NCBI GenBank assembly: GCA_035760965.1
Contig: DASTRY010000052.1
Coordinates: 8,664-72,663, forward strand
From: JADGHX01 sp035760965
Lineage (GTDB): Bacteria > Pseudomonadota > Gammaproteobacteria > Steroidobacterales > Steroidobacteraceae
DNA length: 64,000 bases
Direction of reading: 5' to 3'
Part shown: positions 29,050-36,807 of the stretch, in pieces
How positions within the stretch are numbered: position 1 is the first letter of the stretch
How the letters are laid out: the number at the start of each line of letters is the position of its first letter
Program-made: the position numbers and the translations under genes
The notes under the pieces: generated by a model
Database searches by the model: none
The model's input: only the letters and a program-made list of their open reading frames with translations
What the model was told of the DNA's origin: nothing

Positions 29050-30426
29050 TCAGGCATGCCGCTGCTTTTTGGGGCCGACCGCCGGCGTATCCAAGCCCAC
29101 GGCCAGCTCGGGAGCGTCGACGACCCGGCCCTCGGTCGTCCGCGTGATGAGGCGCGACCCGCGGCGGAAGAAGACGTACGCGTAAATCCAAGACACGAGC
29201 ACGGAGATTCGATTGCGGAAGCCGATGAGCACCGTGATGTGAAGTGCGAGCCACGCCAGCCACGCGAGCAGCCCGGAGATGTGGAAGGGCCCGACCTCGG
29301 CGACCGCCCGCGATTTGCCGACCGTCGCCATCGACCCGAAGTCCCGGTAGTGGAACCCCCGGGCACGCGTGTCGTGCTTGCCGGCCAGCTCCTCGCGGAT
29401 GATCCGGGCGACGTACCGCCCCATCTGCATCGCGCCCTGCGACACCCCGGGCACCTGACGCCCCGTCTTGGAATCCACGAGGTACGCCGCATCCCCGATC
29501 ACGAAGACGTTCGGGTGCCCCGGAACCGAGCAATCCGGCTGCACCTTCACGCGGCCGCCGGGACCGAGCTCCACGCCCAGGGTCTGGACCAGCGGATGCG
29601 CGCGCACGCCCGCCGCCCAGATCACGTTGTAACTGCGCAGCCGCTCGCCGGCGACCTCGACGCCGTCTTCGAAGACCTGCGTGACCGGACAGCCGAGGCG
29701 AACGTCCACGCCGAGCGCTTCGAGCTGGCGCAGCGCCTTCTGCGACAGGTCCGGGTCGAAGGCCGGCAGCAGTCGCGGACCGGCTTCGATCAGGATGACG
29801 CGCGCGCGGCGCGTATCGGCGACGCGGAAGTCGCGCGGGATCACGTCGACCGCCAGCTCCTTGATCGCGCCCGCCAGCTCGACGCCGGTCGGTCCGCCGC
29901 CGACGATGACGAACGAGAGCAGCGCCGCGCGCTCCGCCATGTCCTTTTCCAGCTCGGCGCGTTCGAACGAGAGCAGCAGGCGCGAACGGATGCGCGTCGC
30001 GTCCTCGACCTCCTTCATGCCCGGCGCAAAGCGCGCCCAATCCGGGTGCCCGAAGTAGTTGTCCACGGCGCCGGGCGCGAGCACGAGGTAGTCGTACGGA
30101 ACGGGATTGCCGCCGACGAAGATGCGCTTTTCCTCGAGCGCCACCCGGTCGACCTCGCCCAGCATGACGAGCGCATTCTTCTGGCCGCGCAAAATCGTGC
30201 GGATGGGCTGCGCGATGTCCGCCGGCCCGAGCGCGGCGCTCGCCACCTGATACAGCAGCGGCTGGAACAGGTGATAGTTGTTGCGATCCACGACGATCAA
30301 CTCGATCGGTGCGTGCTTGAGCGCGCGCGCACAGAACAGCCCACCGAATCCGCAGCCGACGATGACGACGCGCGGAACCGATGACGAATTGACCGGGATG
30401 GGCAACGAAGGCGATGGCGTGCTCAC
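29050..30426 (-). CDS. ndh: Type II NADH:quinone oxidoreductase (NDH-2)
   Basis: Single-subunit respiratory flavoenzyme passing electrons from NADH to quinone without pumping protons. From the GTG at 30426 it has 458 residues: FAD site RVVIVGCGFGGLFCARAL near the start, NYHLFQPLLYQVASAALGPA, YDYLVLAPGAVDNYFGH, NADH site FVIVGGGPTGVELAGAI, VFVIGDAAYLVD, and a C-terminal membrane anchor (LLAWLAWLALHITVLIGF). A GATAAT box only 6 bases before the GTG and no Shine-Dalgarno suggest a leaderless message; a TTG at 30486 is the alternative. It lies 35 bases upstream of the ABC exporter gene. Confidence 0.9.
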   Translation of the reverse strand: MSTPSPSLPIPVNSSSVPRVVIVGCGFGGLFCARALKHAPIELIVVDRNNYHLFQPLLYQVASAALGPADIAQPIRTILRGQKNALVMLGEVDRVALEEKRIFVGGNPVPYDYLVLAPGAVDNYFGHPDWARFAPGMKEVEDATRIRSRLLLSFERAELEKDMAERAALLSFVIVGGGPTGVELAGAIKELAVDVIPRDFRVADTRRARVILIEAGPRLLPAFDPDLSQKALRQLEALGVDVRLGCPVTQVFEDGVEVAGERLRSYNVIWAAGVRAHPLVQTLGVELGPGGRVKVQPDCSVPGHPNVFVIGDAAYLVDSKTGRQVPGVSQGAMQMGRYVARIIREELAGKHDTRARGFHYRDFGSMATVGKSRAVAEVGPFHISGLLAWLAWLALHITVLIGFRNRISVLVSWIYAYVFFRRGSRLITRTTEGRVVDAPELAVGLDTPAVGPKKQRHA

Positions 30427-30539
30427 GCTTGGATTATCGCCGATTCGCGCAGGCGCGGGCCCGCGGTACGGCTGTGACGAGGGCAAAGGCCGTCCGCGGA
30501 AGGGGCACGGCGCAACCTGCGCCGCACGCAGCGATCAGA

Positions 30540-30690
30540 TCATTGGGTTATTTCTGGGCGTTGGCGCGGCGGGCGCGAGCGCGGACCTTATCGGCGGCGC
30601 CGGCTCGTCGAGTTGCCGTGCCGGCCAGCCGAGGTAGCACCTCCGGCTCGCGTTGAGCCATCGCACAGACGCCCAGAAATAGCCGAATGA
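30540..30690. repeat. 22-base inverted repeats flanking a 107-base non-coding segment
   Basis: Bases 30540-30561 and 30669-30690 are inverted copies matching at 20 of 22 positions; the perfect core is 13 bases (TATTTCTGGGCGT and its complement). They enclose 107 bases without a gene between ndh and the M48 protease. This looks like a small palindromic element or a miniature inverted-repeat element; no target-site duplication is evident. Confidence 0.5.
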
Positions 30691-30777
30691 CCCGGCTTGC
30701 GAGCCCCGCGCCGCGGGGCTGCAGACAGCGACATAGAACGGTGTGCGCCGGCTCGAGTTCCCTCCCGTGAACGCGCT

Positions 30778-31596
30778 TCAGCTCTTGGCTTTTTCGTAGA
30801 GCGGCATGACCTTCGGAACGAGCGCCTGCAGGTCTGCGATGCGCGTCTGCGGCGAGGGGTGCGTGCTCAGGAACTGCGGCGTGCCGCCCTGGTTGGCGGC
30901 GATCATTTTCTTCCACACGCTGACCGCGGCGTTCGGGTCGTACCCGGCCCGCGCCATCAGCTCGAGGCCGATCGTGTCCGCTTCGGATTCCTGCTCACGG
31001 CTGTGCGGGAGCTGGAACGTCACCGACGCCACCTGATTGGCCAGCCCCATCGCGCCCTCGCCCGCGCCCGTCACAACGGCCACACCGGCCAGCGCGATCT
31101 GTTGCGCATAGAGCCGCGAGATGCGCTCGCGCGAGTGCTCGCGCAACGCATGGGCCATCTCGTGCCCGATCACCGCAGCGAGCTCCGCGTCCGAAAGGTT
31201 GAGCTGCTCGACCAGGCCCGAGTAGACCATGATCTTGCCGCCGGGCATGCAGTACGCATTCAGCTCCTTGGTCGTGAGGGTGTTCACTTCCCAGTTCCAG
31301 CCTGGTGCGTCCGAGCGAAAGACGGCGGTACCGGGAATCAGCCGCTGCGAGACCTTGCGGACTCGCGACGTGAGCGCACTGTTGGCGTTCAGCTTGCCTT
31401 CTTGCTGCGCCTTTTGTTTCTCCTGCGCGTACGCCGTCTCGGCGCCCTTCTCGACTTCCTCTTCGGATACGAGCATCCGCTGCTTGCGATTCACGCCGAC
31501 CACGCCGGATTCGGTGGTCTGGACGGTTTCACACGCCGTGATGCTGGTGAGCAGCACGGCCAGGAGCACAACGGAAAGTCGTCTGACGAGCATCAT
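30778..31596 (-). CDS. M48 family metalloprotease, lipoprotein (LoiP/YcaL-like)
   Basis: Periplasm-facing zinc protease anchored by lipid, of the type that degrades misfolded envelope proteins. The 272-residue protein starts with a lipoprotein signal ending LLTSITAC (C22 as lipid site), has the zinc motif HEMAHALREHS at 145-155, the third ligand in ESEADTIGLELMARAGYDP and the C-terminal FLSTHPSPQTRI. I chose the ATG at 31596 because GAGGG lies 5 bases upstream and the longer reading would spoil the signal peptide. It faces away from the sigma factor gene across a 470-base gap. Confidence 0.9.
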   Translation of the reverse strand: MMLVRRLSVVLLAVLLTSITACETVQTTESGVVGVNRKQRMLVSEEEVEKGAETAYAQEKQKAQQEGKLNANSALTSRVRKVSQRLIPGTAVFRSDAPGWNWEVNTLTTKELNAYCMPGGKIMVYSGLVEQLNLSDAELAAVIGHEMAHALREHSRERISRLYAQQIALAGVAVVTGAGEGAMGLANQVASVTFQLPHSREQESEADTIGLELMARAGYDPNAAVSVWKKMIAANQGGTPQFLSTHPSPQTRIADLQALVPKVMPLYEKAKS

Positions 31597-31848
31597 GAAA
31601 ACCCTCGCATCGAGCATGGACTGAGCAAGATCCATTCCGGATCGATTCTAATCAAGGTGCTGCTGCGGGTCAGCGATGCGGGGGCGCGCGGGCCGACTAC
31701 GTTGTACACGGGGCAGGACATCTGTCGGTGCGGGCCGCAGCGCCGGGGGACCGCAGTGCACACATCCAGGCTGCACCGATCCGCATCGTTCGAACCGGCT
31801 CACTTAAGTCTAGTGCGCTACGGAATAACGGGGGCGCGAAAGAAGTGT

Positions 31849-31887
31849 AAACGCCCGCCGCAGGCCGAAGGCCTGCAGCGGGCGTTT
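31849..31887 (+). terminator. Strong GC hairpin, terminator- or attenuator-like
   Basis: An 18-bp stem with one C-A mismatch (31849-31866 with 31870-31887) and a GAA loop; the stem is bounded by AAA and TTT. No gene lies just upstream on the plus strand, and no T-run follows beyond TTT. It precedes the 17-codon frame by 42 bases, so it could be a leader or attenuator structure for that transcript. Confidence 0.5.
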
Positions 31888-31929
31888 CACCACAGTCACC
31901 TTCTCGACCCTGACGACAAGGAGCCGACC

Positions 31930-31983
31930 GTGGCTACTGTTGATGTCCATGGAAGTCCCTATGCCTGGTTAAACGGACGCTAG
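31930..31983 (+). CDS. Putative 17-residue peptide upstream of the sigma-FecR-TonB operon
   Basis: A tiny open frame: GTG start at 31930, TAG stop at 31981-31983, product read as MATVDVHGSPYAWLNGR. AAGGAG at 31918-31923 sits 6 bases before the GTG, a near-ideal ribosome site in DNA that otherwise lacks genes, which is the main reason to take it seriously. The peptide matches no family that I know. It is not PqqA-like because the Glu-x3-Tyr pair is missing. It could be a leader peptide for the operon starting at 32067, a tiny modified peptide, or chance. Confidence 0.4.
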   Translation: MATVDVHGSPYAWLNGR

Positions 31984-31989
31984 AAAGAA

Positions 31990-32018
31990 TTCCGTTACGC
32001 GTTTTGCGCGAGTAATAT
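31990..32018 (+). promoter_or_regulatory. Possible sigma-70-type promoter for the ECF sigma operon
   Basis: TTCCGT at 31990-31995 and TAATAT at 32013-32018 are 17 bases apart, in the most AT-rich spot before the sigma gene. The -10 is a fair match and the -35 weak. The site would produce a leader of about 45 bases. Confidence 0.4.
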
Positions 32019-32066
32019 CGCTTGCGCACTTCAGGAAGGTGCCGCTGACCGGGGGTGGTCAGACGC

Positions 32067-32693
32067 ATGACAAGGAGGGGAGGAACGAGTCAAGCGGGGT
32101 CTCGCGTGGCAAAAATCGAGGATCGCTTTCTCCTCCACGCTCTCGAGTTCGAAAGTGTTCTCCGCGCGTGCCTGTACCGATATACGCGCAACACCTCCGA
32201 CGTCGACGAGTTGCTGCAGGAGACTTACGCCCGGCTCTTGGTTGCGGGCGCAACTGCGCAGCCGAACGTTCGTTCGATGCGCGCTTTCTGTCTCACCGTT
32301 GCACGAAACGTAGCGCTGGACTGGCTGCGACACCGGCAGATCGTGCCGATCGAGCTGGTCGCCGACATGGAAGCACTGGATGTGCTCGACGAGGGGGCGC
32401 AGATCGAGGAAATCGTGAATGCGCACCAGGAGCTGTCGCTTCTGGCCAGCGCGGTCGAGCAACTGCCGACACGATGTCGCCAGGTTTTCACGCTGCGCAA
32501 GGTCTATGGATACAGTCAAAAGGAGATTGCCGAACGGTTGCAGATCTCGGAGAACACCGTTGAGCAACACTTGACCAAAGCTGCGCGTCGTTGCGCGCAG
32601 GTGCTGTTCGAATCGCCGCGAACCGCACGCGAGGACAACGGAATATTCGCGAAGCTGCGCCGTCGCATGAAGATCTATGACGAGAGCGCATGA
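32067..32693 (+). CDS. ECF RNA polymerase sigma factor, FecI type
   Basis: A 208-residue extracytoplasmic-function sigma factor. Region 2 is visible as VLRACLYRYTRNTSDVDELL, QETYARLLVA and MRAFCLTVARNVALDWLRHR; region 4 as LPTRCRQVFTLRKVYGYSQK and EIAERLQISENTVEQHLTKA. The last 30 residues are basic. The ATG at 32067 follows GGGGGTGG; GTGs at 32055 and 32106 are alternatives. It overlaps fecR by 17 bases. By the FecI-FecR-receptor model, substrate binding at the outer-membrane receptor signals through FecR to release this factor. It probably controls the receptor and perhaps the facing lasso operon. Confidence 0.9.
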   Translation: MTRRGGTSQAGSRVAKIEDRFLLHALEFESVLRACLYRYTRNTSDVDELLQETYARLLVAGATAQPNVRSMRAFCLTVARNVALDWLRHRQIVPIELVADMEALDVLDEGAQIEEIVNAHQELSLLASAVEQLPTRCRQVFTLRKVYGYSQKEIAERLQISENTVEQHLTKAARRCAQVLFESPRTAREDNGIFAKLRRRMKIYDESA

Positions 32694-33759
32694 TCCGAAA
32701 TCGAAACAGGAATCGACCCTCAAGACCGCCGACGAGATCGAACGCCAAGCCAGCGAGTGGCTCGTGAGAGTGGACCGCGACGGGGGCCCCGAGACTTCGC
32801 GCGCGCTCGCGGCGTGGCTCGCCGCGCATCCGCGCCATCGCGCCGCGTTTCTGCGGATCTCCACCGCATGGCGTCGCGCGGATGAGCTGCGGCGTCTCGC
32901 ACCGCCGGGCGCCGAGCCGGACATCGACCTGCTCGCACCGGACCGCCCGCCTGTGATCGAGTCGATCACCGAACCCGCTACAAGCCAAGGCCGCGCGGCG
33001 GCGATACCGCTACGTGCGCGCACTGCGACTCGGCGCCTGAGCGTCCGAGTCAGCCTGGCTGCGGCGATTCTGCTAGCCGTCGGGATTGGAATCGTCGCGT
33101 GGATGTATCAGCGTCCCGAGAGCGCGACGTACAGCACGGGTATCGGTGAGTTCCATCGCATCGCGTTACCGGACGGCAGCTCCGTCTCGCTGAACACCGA
33201 TACGGAAATCCGTGTCGCGTACACCGACGCGCGGCGTGAAGTGAAGTTGCTTCGGGGCGAGGCGCAGTTCGAGGTCGCGCGCGATGCGCGACGGCCGTTC
33301 GTCGTCGCGGCCAACAGCTTGCACGTGAGCGTCGTGGGCACGACGTTCGTCGTCAGAATGCGAAACGATACGAGCACGGATGTCCTCGTGTCGGAGGGTC
33401 GCGTCGCGATCGATTCGCTCCCGCAGACACTGGTTTCCGCTGGACAAATAGCGCTGATCCGCGACGGTCGCGTCACGATGCGCAGCGTCGACGACATAAG
33501 CCGTCGCATGGCGTGGACAGAGGGCATGCTCGTGTTCAACGGTGAGACCCTGTCCGAAGCCGTCGCCGAGTTCAATCGCTACAATCGCCGGCGGCTCGTG
33601 ATCGAGGATGCGAAGCTCGCCGACAAGACGATCGGCGGTGCGTTCAAAGCGACCAACCCGGATCACTTCGCCAAGGCCCTGGAGATGAGCTTCCATATCG
33701 CGTGGCGCGTTCAGGAGGACCCCGCACACAGCGAGATCCATCTCTCCGGCGGTCAGTGA
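32677..33759 (+). CDS. fecR: FecR-type anti-sigma factor / transmembrane sensor
   Basis: Inner-membrane regulator that holds the sigma factor and senses the receptor. The 360-residue protein has a cytoplasmic N-terminal domain (IERQASEWLVRVDRDGG, AAWLAAHPRHRAAFLRI), a membrane helix at about 125-143 (VSLAAAILLAVGIGIVAW), a periplasmic FecR domain (FHRIALPDGSSVSLNTDTEI, LLRGEAQFEVARDARRPFVV, VVGTTFVVRM) and a C-terminal secretin-like domain (LSEAVAEFNRYNRRRLVIED). Length and domain order are complete. It overlaps the sigma gene and precedes the TonB-dependent receptor by 78 bases. Confidence 0.92.
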   Translation: MTRAHDPKSKQESTLKTADEIERQASEWLVRVDRDGGPETSRALAAWLAAHPRHRAAFLRISTAWRRADELRRLAPPGAEPDIDLLAPDRPPVIESITEPATSQGRAAAIPLRARTATRRLSVRVSLAAAILLAVGIGIVAWMYQRPESATYSTGIGEFHRIALPDGSSVSLNTDTEIRVAYTDARREVKLLRGEAQFEVARDARRPFVVAANSLHVSVVGTTFVVRMRNDTSTDVLVSEGRVAIDSLPQTLVSAGQIALIRDGRVTMRSVDDISRRMAWTEGMLVFNGETLSEAVAEFNRYNRRRLVIEDAKLADKTIGGAFKATNPDHFAKALEMSFHIAWRVQEDPAHSEIHLSGGQ

Positions 33760-33837
33760 CGAAGTGACGATGACCGAAGAAAGGTAACGAGGATTGGCGA
33801 ACACAGGGATGTTTACCGACAACGACAAGGGACCGCG

Positions 33838-36807
33838 ATGCTGAGCGTCCGGCCCGCCGCTGCCCTCGCGGCCACCACAAGCGCCCTGGCGTTGTGGCTC
33901 TTGCTCGCGCTCGTACCATGCCGCACTGCGAGCGCCGCCGACTTGGTCGAGTTCCGCGTGCCGGCGGGCCCCGCCGCGGACACGCTGCGCATGTACACCG
34001 CTCAGACGGGTCTGCAAGTCCTCTTCGGCTACGACGACGTACGCGGCATCGACACGCACGCGGTGCACGGATTGCTGGATGTGCGCACCGCGCTCGAGCA
34101 GATGACGAAGGGCACGCGGCTGCGATTCCAGTTCATGGATGCGGATACGGTGACGCTGACAGTGATGCCGGAAGCATCGAAAGGAGCAGCGCGCGCAAAC
34201 CCGCGCGTGAGCATCGATCGGCCGCCATCGACGCATGACCGGCGCTCCCTTTTCTCCGAAATCGAAACAGTCACCGTCCGGACGAAGCCGGATCGACCGA
34301 CGGTGCAGCAGGACGCCTCTCCGCTCGTGGTCCTGACGCAAGCGGACATTCGCGCCTTCAAGTTTTCCACCGTTCACGACGTGCTGGCCACGTTGCCCCA
34401 GGTCTTCGGGGGTGGCCCCACCGAAGACACGCGCCAGATCGGTTTCGAGGCGCGCACGAATGCCGCGAGCGGCGCCGGGGTCAACTTACGCGGACTCGGC
34501 GCCGGCTCGACTCTGGTGCTGATCAACGGCCGGCGCCTGGCGGGCAGCGGTACCGAAGGCATCTTCACGGACGTCTCGAGCTTGCCCCTCTCGCTCATCG
34601 ACCGCATCGAGATCCTGCCGGACTCCTCCTCCACCGTTTACGGCGCCGACGCGGTGGGCGGCGTCGTCAATTTCGTGCTCCTCGACACGATCCCCGGCGC
34701 GCAAACGGAAGCGAGCTACGGTGCGGCTACCCGCGGGCAGCTCTCCGAGAATCATGTCTCGCAACTTCTCGGCGTCCATTCCCGCGTGTTCGATGGGCTC
34801 ATCGGGCTGGACTTCTACGCGCGCGACGATCTGCCGAGTGCGGACCGCGAGCAGGCGCGCAGCGATCTCACGAGCTTCGGCGGCGACAACTTCGATGCGA
34901 TCCAAAGCAATCCGGCAACGATTGTCCTCGGGAACGAGATGTGGGGTGTGCCGCGCGGTCAGGACGGCAAGAATCTCACCACAGCCGATCTCATCCGCAA
35001 TCAGCCGAATCGGACGAACCGCTACGCCAACGCGGACCTCTTGCCAACCCAGCAACGCTGGAGCGCGTATTTCAGCGGCAAGAAGCGCTGGTCCGATGCG
35101 ATCCAATTCTTCGGCGATGCCCTCTACAGCGAACGAGACATCCGCAACTGGACCGGTGGACTGCGCACGACTTTCATCGTTCCAGCGAGCAACCCTTTCA
35201 GTCCGTTCAAGGGCGTGACACCGGTACAAGTCGCTTATGATTTCACGGACGATCTCGGTGCTTTCCAGAACGTCGCCAACGTCCGCACGCTCAGTCTCGT
35301 TGGCGGCAGCGAGATCGAGCTGGGGAACGACTGGCACCTGACCGCCACTGTGGACTTCGGCTCGGAGCGCTTGCGCACGGAAACGAGCACCATCGACACG
35401 CTCGCACTGAGCCGGGCTCTCGCGGACCCCGACCCGACCACGGCGTTCAATGTGTTCGGTGACGGCTCATACACCAACCCCGCGACGCTCGCGGGATTGC
35501 GCAGCAGCTCGCTGTTTAGCGGGGACTCACAAGTGTTCACGGCGAACCTGACGGCGAGTCGCGAGCTGCGAGGGCTTTGGCATGGCGTCGGCAAGCTGTT
35601 GGCGGGATTGGACTACCGCGATCAGGGCTTCGATGCCAAAACCCGCACCCGCGACCCGGAAGAAAATCAGCGTCACGCTCTCGATCGCCACGTCGGCGCG
35701 GGGTTCGTCGCTCTGTCGCTACCGATTCTCGGCCCGCGGGCTGATACCGCGGCCCCCAATCGCTTGGAAGCCTCACTGGCGGCGCGCTACGAGAACTACA
35801 GTGACTTCGGCGACATCATCACACCACGGCTCGGCCTGACTTGGTCGCCGAGCGATGTGATGAAGCTGCGCGCGAATTGGTCTCGCTCGTTCCGGCCACC
35901 GAGTCTGCTCGACCTCGATGAAAGCAGCAATTTCGTCACGCTCTTTGCACTGCCAAATTCGGCTGCTCTCAATGGTCAGTCGCTGGTCCTCGTAGAATCG
36001 GGCAAGAACGCGCACTTGCGCGAAGAGCGTTCGCGCAGCTTTTCGGCGGGGCTCGATTTGAACGTGCCCTTTGTGCCCGGTCTATCCACTGCCCTTACTT
36101 ACTTCCATACTCGCTTCACGGATCGGATGAACCAGCCCGCCGCGGGCGCGACTCTCCTCTCCGATCCGTCTTACGCGGGCATCGTTACACGCGCCCCAAG
36201 CCCCGCGGAGCGCGCGGCGTTTTGCCAGAGAGCGCCGCTTATCAATATCGATGCCGCCACGTGTCTTGGCGTGCCCGTCGACGCGCTGGTCGACCTGCGG
36301 GTGCGCAACAGTGCATTGACGCGCACGGAAGGCATCGATCTTCTCGCCGAATACCAGCGCGACTTTGCGAGCGGCTCGCTCACGTGGCGGCTCGACGGCA
36401 CCTACATCTTTTCCTTCGCGGAGGCGACGGCCCCCGGAACGCCACTGATCGACAAGGTGAGCACGCAGAACAACCCCATCGACCTCCGTCTGCGGGGGGC
36501 GGCAACTTGGCGACGCGGCTCGTGGAGCACGAGTGCGCTCGTGACGTACTTCGACAATTACCGCGACATCGCGAGCGAACCCTCCAGGCCAGTCGATTCG
36601 TGGACGACGTTCGATTTCAACTTCGCCTACACGACCGGTCGCACGCGAGCTGCGCCCCTTTCGGGGATCACGATCGCTTTCAATGCCGAGAACGCTTTCG
36701 ATCGACGACCGCCGTTTCTCAACAATCAGGTCGGCTTGGGTTACGACCAGGAAAACGGGGATCTCATCGGGCGCGTTCTCAGCCTCAGCATCCGTAAGGA
36801 TTGGTGA
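33838..36807 (+). CDS. TonB-dependent receptor with N-terminal STN signalling domain
   Basis: Outer-membrane energised importer and signal transducer, 989 residues. A signal peptide (cleavage after TASA) is followed by the STN domain at about 38-112 (TLRMYTAQTGLQVLFGYDDV), a plug (LVVLTQADIRAFKFSTVHDV, GVNLRGLGAGSTLVLINGRR, VYGADAVGGVVNFVL) and a beta barrel ending GRVLSLSIRKDW with a terminal aromatic residue. AAGGGA precedes the ATG. The STN domain is what talks to FecR. The 3' end overlaps the converging lasso cyclase gene by 23 bases, tying the two operons together; the likely ligand is the lasso peptide or what it carries, by analogy with astexin-type loci. Confidence 0.92.
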   Translation: MLSVRPAAALAATTSALALWLLLALVPCRTASAADLVEFRVPAGPAADTLRMYTAQTGLQVLFGYDDVRGIDTHAVHGLLDVRTALEQMTKGTRLRFQFMDADTVTLTVMPEASKGAARANPRVSIDRPPSTHDRRSLFSEIETVTVRTKPDRPTVQQDASPLVVLTQADIRAFKFSTVHDVLATLPQVFGGGPTEDTRQIGFEARTNAASGAGVNLRGLGAGSTLVLINGRRLAGSGTEGIFTDVSSLPLSLIDRIEILPDSSSTVYGADAVGGVVNFVLLDTIPGAQTEASYGAATRGQLSENHVSQLLGVHSRVFDGLIGLDFYARDDLPSADREQARSDLTSFGGDNFDAIQSNPATIVLGNEMWGVPRGQDGKNLTTADLIRNQPNRTNRYANADLLPTQQRWSAYFSGKKRWSDAIQFFGDALYSERDIRNWTGGLRTTFIVPASNPFSPFKGVTPVQVAYDFTDDLGAFQNVANVRTLSLVGGSEIELGNDWHLTATVDFGSERLRTETSTIDTLALSRALADPDPTTAFNVFGDGSYTNPATLAGLRSSSLFSGDSQVFTANLTASRELRGLWHGVGKLLAGLDYRDQGFDAKTRTRDPEENQRHALDRHVGAGFVALSLPILGPRADTAAPNRLEASLAARYENYSDFGDIITPRLGLTWSPSDVMKLRANWSRSFRPPSLLDLDESSNFVTLFALPNSAALNGQSLVLVESGKNAHLREERSRSFSAGLDLNVPFVPGLSTALTYFHTRFTDRMNQPAAGATLLSDPSYAGIVTRAPSPAERAAFCQRAPLINIDAATCLGVPVDALVDLRVRNSALTRTEGIDLLAEYQRDFASGSLTWRLDGTYIFSFAEATAPGTPLIDKVSTQNNPIDLRLRGAATWRRGSWSTSALVTYFDNYRDIASEPSRPVDSWTTFDFNFAYTTGRTRAAPLSGITIAFNAENAFDRRPPFLNNQVGLGYDQENGDLIGRVLSLSIRKDW

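Larger units (their letters stand above)
31597..32066. other. Divergent gap upstream of the ECF sigma gene
   Basis: A 470-base gap between the M48 protease and the sigma factor. It holds a strong hairpin (31849-31887), a 17-codon open frame with an ideal ribosome site (31930-31983) and a possible promoter (31990-32018), each listed separately. The first 250 bases show nothing else that I can support. Confidence 0.6.

Noticed and set aside
30548..30916. A minus-strand frame of 122 codons
   Set aside because: It starts inside the M48 protease gene in another frame and runs through the inverted-repeat segment; no domain is visible.
31930..31983. 17-residue frame as a PQQ precursor (PqqA)
   Set aside because: It lacks the Glu-x3-Tyr pair that becomes PQQ, and no pqqB, C or E genes are present.
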